Source: an uncultured Verrucomicrobiota bacterium (lineage in GTDB: Bacteria > Verrucomicrobiota > Kiritimatiellia > RFP12 > UBA1067). From it: a stretch of DNA of 17,344 bases. Positions within the stretch are counted from its first letter, which is position 1, and every line of letters begins with the position of its first letter. Made by a program: the position numbers and the translations under genes. The stretch lies in contig CALYRV010000029.1 in assembly GCA_945483525.1 (NCBI GenBank), positions 1 through 17,344 of the forward strand, written 5' to 3'. Below are positions 13,502-17,344 of this stretch, piece by piece. The notes below the pieces were generated by a model. The model was not told the DNA's origin. It saw nothing but the letters and a program-made list of their open reading frames with translations, and did not search any database.

Positions 13502-14376
13502 ACGTCCCTCCTCGCAAAAACCGCGCTGCCGAGTCCGAGATACAGGAACGCTAGCGCAAGCGTCCCGACCACGCCTTCAAGGAGCACGGAGAACGATGTG
13601 CGCCAGAGCGCGTACTCGTAGCCCTGGGGACGGATAAAATCGAAGACCGCGCTGCAGTTATCGGCGAAATAGCCGAATGCGACGAACGCAGCATAGAGTA
13701 GAAGCGCAAGTCCAGTGGCCTTGCCCGGAGACTTCACGCACATCGAAGCACCCGTGCAGATGCCGAGCCAGGCCAGCGAATACACCCAGGCACGGACCGA
13801 CCAATCGAAGAGAGAAGGAATGAATCCGATGGCAGACCACCCCGGCAGACGGCAGACGGCGACCGCCGAAGCCGCGGAAGCGAGCAAAACCATCGCGATC
13901 AGCAGCACCGCGGCTTCCGCGGCGAAAAGACCGAGCGTCCATTCGGTGCGCGACACGCGCAGCAGCACATATCTCACCGATCCCGAACGGATCTCGGCGG
14001 CAGCCGTCGGAGCGCAGGTGATCAGGGTCATCAGCGGCACCACTCCGAAGACGAAGCATCCGAATGCAAGCGCAACCGGATGCTGCGAAAGCATGTCGTT
14101 GAAGAGAAGGCTTGAATCAAGCATCCTGGACATCATCGTCTTGAAGGCGGAAGACCGCCAAAGCGTCATCGTCACTCCGCCCGAATTCTCGGCGGCAGGG
14201 AGCCCGAGCGTTGAGATCACCTGCTCCTCCAGAGTCGAGAAGAGGCTGACGGTGACAAACATCACTCCGGCGCCGATCAGCGCGAACAGCAGCACCGTCA
14301 CGACCGCGCGACGACTGCGAATTGCGGACGACAACTCGAAGAGCGCGGCACGGAAAACTCTCGGCAAACCGCTCAC
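13498..14376 (-). CDS. ABC-2 type permease
   Basis: 292 residues with about six hydrophobic segments (roughly 24-46, 101-121, 146-175, 190-212, 219-238 and 261-287) and a 55-residue extracytoplasmic loop after the first. This is the layout of ABC-2 permeases. The segment PTAAAEIRSGSVRYVLLRVSRTEW (A-E-x-R-x-G-x-x-x-x-x-L-x-x-P/V-x-S/R-R) around 123-146 is the coupling-helix-like motif seen in this family (ExxxGTxxxLLxxPVSR). The start is GTG at 14376 sharing bases with the TGA of the preceding gene. It forms the membrane half of a transporter with the ATPase that follows; substrate is not evident. Confidence 0.88.
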   Translation of the reverse strand: MSGLPRVFRAALFELSSAIRSRRAVVTVLLFALIGAGVMFVTVSLFSTLEEQVISTLGLPAAENSGGVTMTLWRSSAFKTMMSRMLDSSLLFNDMLSQHPVALAFGCFVFGVVPLMTLITCAPTAAAEIRSGSVRYVLLRVSRTEWTLGLFAAEAAVLLIAMVLLASAASAVAVCRLPGWSAIGFIPSLFDWSVRAWVYSLAWLGICTGASMCVKSPGKATGLALLLYAAFVAFGYFADNCSAVFDFIRPQGYEYALWRTSFSVLLEGVVGTLALAFLYLGLGSAVFARRDV

Positions 14377-15107
14377 CTCATTTCGTCCCCTACATTGAAT
14401 CCACGCGGCTCGAGATAATCTTGAACCTGGATCATCGGCTCAATGACGGACGGATCGATGAATTCGTGCAGCGGAATGTTCGAGACTTCGCCGCGGACAT
14501 CGTCGCCGACGCATTCTCCGAGCGCATCATAACCTTCTGCAAGCGTCTGGGTGAAGGCGCTCATCATCTTCACGCTGAGCTCCGGCGAAACGTCCTTCGT
14601 CGCCGCAACTTCCGCGGCGAATTCGCCCATCAAGTCCTTGAGGTCGGCGTTCATGGCGTCCACCATCTCGTCAAAACGCCTTTCCTCTTCGCCGCTGACG
14701 TTGAGCTTCGCCTTCCACTGGGTGCAGGCGAGTTCGCACCGCGTCCGCCACAGTTCCTTCGCGTCCTCGATGCGGTTCTTGAGGTCCGCACGGTCGCGCC
14801 AAACGGCACGTCGCTGCGTACGATTCCATCGATTAGTGTCGGCGGCGACATGGACGCGGTCAGCAGCCTCGGCGAACTCCTCACGATTCGTCTGCGCTGG
14901 TACCGATTCGACCCGAGACTTCCGCGCACGGTCGGGGATGTTCACGAGATTGGCGATGGCACCGAAACCGCTTTTGGCATTGGCTTCGGATTTGACCGCC
15001 TTTTCGGACCGCATCTCCTTAAGCGCCTCGAGGTCCGCTCTCGGACCCCACGCGCCGGCGATGAGCCCAGCAACCGCAGCCAAAGGAATCAGATACCAGT
15101 TTTTCAT
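14373..15107 (-). CDS. Membrane-anchored helical protein of an ABC-2 exporter operon, function unknown
   Basis: 244 residues. A short N-terminal hydrophobic segment (WYLIPLAAVAGLIAGAWG, 4-21) acts as anchor or signal. The rest is charged and helical, with likely coiled coil around 70-190 (EEFAEAADRVHVAADTNRWN and later EERRFDEMVDAMNADLKDLM), and ends SVIEPMIQVQDYLEPRGFN. I do not recognise a family. It is first in the operon, stop-start overlapped with the ABC permease, so a role as periplasmic or inner-membrane accessory to that transporter is a reasonable inference. A strong extended -10 lies seven bases before its ATG. Confidence 0.75.
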   Translation of the reverse strand: MKNWYLIPLAAVAGLIAGAWGPRADLEALKEMRSEKAVKSEANAKSGFGAIANLVNIPDRARKSRVESVPAQTNREEFAEAADRVHVAADTNRWNRTQRRAVWRDRADLKNRIEDAKELWRTRCELACTQWKAKLNVSGEEERRFDEMVDAMNADLKDLMGEFAAEVAATKDVSPELSVKMMSAFTQTLAEGYDALGECVGDDVRGEVSNIPLHEFIDPSVIEPMIQVQDYLEPRGFNVGDEMR

Positions 15108-15114
15108 TTTCGCT

Positions 15115-15123
15115 ATTATACCA
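15115..15123 (-). promoter_or_regulatory. Extended -10 promoter overlapping the ribF stop codon; likely leaderless
   Basis: The minus strand reads TGGTATAAT (15123-15115), and the TAA in it (15118-15116) is the ribF stop codon. Only seven bases (AGCGAAA) separate it from the ATG at 15107, implying a leaderless mRNA for the transporter/debranching/feo operon. No clear -35 is seen. Identical 9-mer and near-identical spacing to the site at 6161-6153. Confidence 0.6.
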
Positions 15124-15982
15124 AATCCGCGATATCGGCGGCGATCTGTGCCTGAAGTTCGGCAAGAGAAGCGAACTTCCTCTCCGGACGAATGAACTTT
15201 ATAAACTCCACTGTACCACTACCACTTACATCTACCACTTCTTCCAGGAAATGAACCTCCAGCACCGGTTCCTTCCACGCACGATCGCCGAAAGTCGGCG
15301 CATAGCCGTAATTCGCGATCGCACGATGCCCCAAGACGGAGACCTGATAAACGCCGAGGGGAAGTGCAGGGTGCAGGGTGCAGGGTGCAGGGTTGCAGGG
15401 TGCAGGGTTGCAGGGTGCAGGGTTGCAGAGTGAAAGGTTGATCGTCGGGTAGCCGAGCTTACCCCCTTCTCCCTTACCTTGAAACCTGAAACCTGTAACC
15501 CTGTAACTTCTTCCCAGCATCGCGTTCACGGCGGCGATTTCGCCGCGGGAAAGACATTCGCGAATCCGCGTCGAAGAGACAATGCCACCGTCGTATTCAG
15601 CCGCTTCGACCACCTGCACTTCTATCCCATGTTCTCGCAACCAACGGGGATTTCCAGCTCCATTCCTGCCGAAGCGCCAGTTGGCTCCGCAGCGGATGGT
15701 AAAAGTAGAAGTGTGAAGTTGAAGTCGAAGAATGGAAAGGAATTCTTCCGGAGATTGAGAGGCGAGAGCGGGGGTGAAGTCCAGCACGACAACTTCTCGG
15801 ACACCGCAAGCCCTGATCGCCGCGACGCGTTCTTCGCAGCTCATGATTAGCCGCGGCGCTTTTGCCGCGTTCAAGACCAGCAGAGGATGATCGCGAAACG
15901 TAACCGCGATATCGGCGCCCTTAAGTATCTTCTGGTGTCCGAGATGAACCCCGTCGAAAAAACCTATGGCAACAACGGACAT
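15116..15982 (-). CDS. ribF: Bifunctional riboflavin kinase/FAD synthetase RibF with repeat-derived segments
   Basis: 288 residues. RibF phosphorylates riboflavin to FMN and adenylates FMN to FAD. The N-terminal nucleotidyltransferase domain has GFFDGVHLGH (7-16), FRDHPL (29-34) and GIVSSTRIRECL (133-144). The C-terminal kinase domain has GKLGYPTINL (174-183, the PTxN motif), ANYGYAPTFG (223-232) and LEVHFLE (241-247, with the catalytic-region Glu). The N-terminus is a little shorter than usual. Repeat arrays encode residues about 85-93, 162-170, 185-206 (CNPAP units) and 248-259. The CNPAP stretch follows PTIN and precedes LPLGVYQV, a loop. There is no Shine-Dalgarno sequence; the upstream gap from truB is a GGAATGA array. 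The gene order infB-rbfA-truB-ribF is the conserved one. Confidence 0.95.
   Translation of the reverse strand: MSVVAIGFFDGVHLGHQKILKGADIAVTFRDHPLLVLNAAKAPRLIMSCEERVAAIRACGVREVVVLDFTPALASQSPEEFLSILRLQLHTSTFTIRCGANWRFGRNGAGNPRWLREHGIEVQVVEAAEYDGGIVSSTRIRECLSRGEIAAVNAMLGRSYRVTGFRFQGKGEGGKLGYPTINLSLCNPAPCNPAPCNPAPCTLHPALPLGVYQVSVLGHRAIANYGYAPTFGDRAWKEPVLEVHFLEEVVDVSGSGTVEFIKFIRPERKFASLAELQAQIAADIADLV
15208..15240 (-). repeat. GTGGTA-type array in ribF
   Basis: The minus strand reads AAGTGGTA/GATGTAA/GTGGTA/GTGGTA/CAGTGG, an irregular 6-8 bp array. In ribF it encodes VVDVSGSGTV (about residues 249-258), a variable loop after the conserved LEVHFLE strand. Related in sound to the GTTGGTA words upstream of the ferredoxin gene. 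Confidence 0.5.
15364..15429 (+). repeat. Nine-word GTGCAGG/GTTGCAGG array in ribF
   Basis: The + strand is GTGCAGG four times, then GTTGCAGG, GTGCAGG, GTTGCAGG, GTGCAGG, GTTGCAGA: six 7-bp and three 8-bp words, 66 bp. In ribF it encodes CNPAP repeated three times plus CTLHPA (residues about 186-206). The alternation of 7 and 8 gives 15 bp or five codons, so the frame is kept. Confidence 0.9.
15475..15507 (-). repeat. GTTACAGG/GTTTCAGG array in ribF
   Basis: The minus strand reads GTTACAG/GGTTACAG/GTTTCAG/GTTTCAAG, words of 7-8 bp in the opposite orientation to the array at 15364-15429. It encodes YRVTGFRFQG (about 160-169), which matches the normal length and pattern of RibF before LGYPTxN, so it is not an obvious insertion. 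Confidence 0.55.
15705..15735 (+). repeat. GTTGAA-type array in ribF
   Basis: The + strand reads GTAGAA/GTGTGAA/GTTGAA/GTCGAA/GAATGG. In ribF it encodes ILRLQLHTSTF (about residues 84-94), just before the conserved GANWRFGRN segment. Same word family as the array at 9372-9408. Confidence 0.6.
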
Positions 15983-15987
15983 CGGAA

Positions 15988-16021
15988 GGAATGAGGAATG
16001 GGAATTAGGAATGAGGAATTT
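15988..16021 (+). repeat. GGAATGA heptamer array between truB and ribF
   Basis: The + strand reads GGAATGA/GGAATGG/GAATTA/GGAATGA/GGAATTT. It fills most of the 55-bp gap between the truB stop and the ribF ATG, including the expected ribosome binding site, and on the coding strand is pyrimidine-rich, so it offers no Shine-Dalgarno sequence. Confidence 0.75.
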
Positions 16022-16037
16022 CGGATATCAAATTCCG

Positions 16038-16727
16038 TCATGCACGGAGCGCGGCGCTAACAGGCAAGACCAACGATGCGAAATCAGCAACAGAGGTATT
16101 TAGTATCCTATCAAAGGGAACGGCATCCTTGATGTCGAACTTCCACTGTTTCGTGCGGCGGAGCGAGGTAAGCGTCGCGCCCATGTCCAGCGCCAGCGCC
16201 CGCGGTAAAACGCTCTTCGTCGCCTTCAGGAAAAACCGCCGCTCTCCAACTCCATCCTCCAACTCCAACTTATACACGTGCCCGAGGAACTGCCCGTGAT
16301 CACCGGTATCGACGACTTCGTATTCGGCGGTTCCCTCCTTGCGAATGGCTGCAAACCTCGGCTCCGTCTGAAAGACATCCCCCTTGAACTGGGAAATATC
16401 CACACCCCATTCTTGAGCTCTGCCTTCGGACTCGACCTTCTCCCCCTGGGAATCACCTGTGTTGGTAACAAAAGAAGCGTCCATCGTTCCCTCGTACTCG
16501 CGGTCTCCTCCCATGACCTGGTCGGTGTACTTGTTGGCGTCGCCGATCAGCAGGACCATGAGCCCAGAGGCCTGCGCGTCAAGCGAACCTCCGTGCCCAA
16601 CCTTGATGAGACCGAACATCCGCTTGACAGTCTTAACAACGGAAGCAAACGGGATATTCACGGGTTTGTCGACGAGGAGAAATCCGTCGAGTTCCTCTAG
16701 GATCTTAAGCTGGTTCAGATTAGCCAT
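16038..16727 (-). CDS. truB: tRNA pseudouridine(55) synthase TruB, short divergent form
   Basis: 229 residues. TruB makes pseudouridine 55 in the T-loop of tRNAs. The opening DGFLLVDKP (14-22), VVKTVKR and KVGHGGSLDAQASGL (42-56) are the family's first block, with catalytic D50; the Tyr of the DREYEG block is Y78; QTEPRFAAIRK (120-130) matches the QxPPxFSAxK block; SLRRTKQWKF (188-197) ends the core. It is shorter than E. coli TruB (314), lacks a PUA domain, has A where TLDP usually has P, and the usual SKGTYIRxLxxDLG block is compressed to KSVLPRALALDMG. KLELEDGVGE (153-162) is encoded by a repeat array. ATG at 16727 is preferred over an in-frame TTG at 16736; no SD is seen. Confidence 0.88.
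   Translation of the reverse strand: MANLNQLKILEELDGFLLVDKPVNIPFASVVKTVKRMFGLIKVGHGGSLDAQASGLMVLLIGDANKYTDQVMGGDREYEGTMDASFVTNTGDSQGEKVESEGRAQEWGVDISQFKGDVFQTEPRFAAIRKEGTAEYEVVDTGDHGQFLGHVYKLELEDGVGERRFFLKATKSVLPRALALDMGATLTSLRRTKQWKFDIKDAVPFDRILNTSVADFASLVLPVSAALRA
16243..16271 (-). repeat. GTTGGA array inside truB
   Basis: The minus strand reads AAGTTGGAGTTGGAGGATGG followed by AGTTGGAGAG. In truB it encodes KLELEDGVGE (153-162), a short hairpin-loop position between two strands. Same words as the arrays flanking truB and upstream of feoB. Confidence 0.65.
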
Positions 16728-16737
16728 AAAAAACAAC

Positions 16738-16812
16738 AGTTGGAGTTAGAAGTTGGAGTTGGAGAACGGAAGAAAGACACCTTTCTCCAACTTGAACTCA
16801 TCCCTCCAACTT
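16738..16812. repeat. Inverted pair of GTTGGA arrays between rbfA and truB
   Basis: On the + strand 16738-16766 contains GTTGGA/GTTAGAA/GTTGGA/GTTGGA. On the - strand 16812-16784 contains AAGTTGGA twice. AGTTGGAGAA (16757-16766) and TTCTCCAACT (16783-16792) are perfectly complementary over 10 bp with a 16-nt loop. The rbfA C-terminus KLEG and stop codon (from 16798) lie within the second arm, so the array reaches into the coding sequence. Confidence 0.75.
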
Positions 16813-17145
16813 ATTCAACAATTCGAGAACGGCGTCACCCTTCTCAAGCGAACGATCAAGCTGAAAGAGAAGCCGCGGAGTGAACTTCATACGCACCTCG
16901 CGGTTGATAATCGTCTGAAAACGCTTCGCATTATGCTTCAGATGCTGAATCGCCGTCTCCTTGAGGGCATCATCACCGAAGACAGAGACAGACACCGTCG
17001 CGTCGCGGAGATCTTTTCCGCAATGCACGCCAGTAACCGTGATGAGCCCAGGAGCGACCGTATCACCCTGCATCACGGAGAACATGCTCTCCGCGATGAC
17101 CCGCTTCAACAGCGAATTGATTCGTTCAAGCCTGTCAACCGCCAT
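16798..17145 (-). CDS. rbfA: 30S ribosome-binding factor RbfA
   Basis: 115 residues, the normal RbfA size. RbfA binds the 30S subunit and helps mature the 5' end of 16S rRNA. The start MAVDRLERINSLLKRVIAES, the central LITVTGVHCGKDLRDATVSVSVFGD and the end REVRMKFTPRLLFQLDRSLEKGDAVLELLNKLE fit the family's KH-like fold pattern (VTxVxxSxDLxxAxVxxSxxG, then LRxxxxxRxxPxLxFxxDxSxxxGxxIxxLL). It starts 21 bp after the infB stop and precedes truB, the conserved order. Its last four codons (AAG TTG GAG GGA) coincide with a GTTGGA repeat array. Confidence 0.96.
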   Translation of the reverse strand: MAVDRLERINSLLKRVIAESMFSVMQGDTVAPGLITVTGVHCGKDLRDATVSVSVFGDDALKETAIQHLKHNAKRFQTIINREVRMKFTPRLLFQLDRSLEKGDAVLELLNKLEG

Positions 17146-17159
17146 AATACTTCGCCCAT

Positions 17160-17177
17160 GATCGCGTTAAAGCGATC
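17160..17177. other. Small perfect inverted repeat over the infB stop codon
   Basis: GATCGC (17160-17165) and GCGATC (17172-17177) form a 6-bp perfect stem with a 6-nt loop that contains the infB stop codon (17169-17167). It precedes the rbfA start by 14 bp. There is no T-run, so it is not a terminator; possible effect on infB-rbfA coupling is speculative. Confidence 0.35.
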
Positions 17178-17344
17178 TTGGAAGCTCCTCCATGGAGTAA
17201 CACTCGATGACATCACCGACCTCGAAGCCTTCGAAATCAACGAAGCACACGCCGCATTCCTGCTGACCGGTAACTTCCTTGACTTCGTCCTTGAAGTGGC
17301 GGAGCGTCTGGACCTTGCCTTCCCACACCTGATCCTTCTTACGG
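17167..17344 (-). CDS. infB: Translation initiation factor IF-2, C-terminal end (partial)
   Basis: The last 58 residues of a protein entering from the right edge. KKDQVWEGKVQTLRHFKDEV, then KEVTGQQECGVCFVDFEGFEVGDVIECY, is the final beta-barrel (domain C2) of bacterial IF-2, where GKVxSLKRFKDDVKEVxxGxECGxxxxxFxDxxxGDVIExF is typical. This domain binds formylmethionine on initiator tRNA. The protein ends with SMEELPRSL and a TAA stop. Its place before rbfA, truB and ribF agrees with the conserved operon. Confidence 0.95.
   Translation of the reverse strand, partial: RKKDQVWEGKVQTLRHFKDEVKEVTGQQECGVCFVDFEGFEVGDVIECYSMEELPRSL

Noticed and set aside
13844..13862. GGCAGACGGCAGACGGC repeat in the ABC permease gene as another array
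   Set aside because: Only two copies of a 7-bp word are present, encoding ordinary loop residues; too short to separate from chance.
15364..15429. Possible small CRISPR array
   Set aside because: Units are 7-8 bp with no spacers, lie within the ribF frame, and no cas genes are present.
15983..16037. FMN riboswitch before ribF
   Set aside because: The 55-bp gap is mostly a GGAATGA array; it is too short and shows none of the conserved RFN helices.
203..16812. Array loci as transposon ends, REP/BIME elements or MITEs
   Set aside because: No transposase, target-site duplications or a constant core palindrome are visible; the hairpins are built from variable words rather than one conserved element.

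Overview
The window is a 17.3 kb piece of a bacterial chromosome in which every supported gene lies on the minus strand; read in the direction of transcription it runs from position 17344 down to 1. The gene content suggests a strict or near-strict anaerobe: a ferredoxin-dependent 2-oxoacid oxidoreductase, FeoAB ferrous-iron uptake, and glycogen debranching. My best guess is a gut-type member of the PVC group (Kiritimatiellota or a relative). That guess rests on general resemblance only; no rRNA or marker-tree evidence is available here.

Layout in transcription order. (1) 17344-15116: infB (3' end), rbfA, truB, ribF, the classical translation/ribosome-maturation operon. (2) 15107-6338: a promoter whose -10 box overlaps the ribF stop codon, then an anchored helical protein, an ABC-2 permease and an ABC ATPase. 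These continue into a 1315-residue two-domain glycogen debranching enzyme, and the first four genes are joined by 4-base or 3-base stop/start overlaps. feoA follows 23 bp later, then feoB, then a hairpin region. (3) 6144-4073: a membrane-anchored coiled-coil protein overlapping ychF by 4 bp. (4) 4007-3060: a small secreted protein abutting folE. (5) 2993-285: a four-gene VOR/KOR-type oxidoreductase cluster in the order delta (ferredoxin), alpha, beta, gamma. It is followed by the start of a NahK-like sugar kinase cut by the window edge.

The most unusual thing is not a gene. About 17 short arrays of degenerate 7-bp words (some with 6- or 8-bp words) are scattered through the window, about one per kb. 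Examples are GGAATGA/GGAATTA, AGGGAAT/GGGGAAC, GGTGCTT/GGTGCAG, GGTTCGT/GATTCGT, GCGGGGA and GTTGGA/GTTGAA. They occur between genes, often as oppositely oriented pairs that make hairpins, and also inside feoB, the debranching enzyme, ribF and truB. There they are read in frame as low-complexity linkers (for example GIGNGEQ repeats and CNPAP repeats) without breaking the proteins. Three coding arrays each contain nine words (63, 63 and 66 bp). They resemble in principle the heptanucleotide STRR repeats of cyanobacteria, but use many word families and sit inside housekeeping genes.

No tRNA, rRNA, CRISPR array, transposase or integrase was seen, and there is no gene-free stretch longer than 300 bp.
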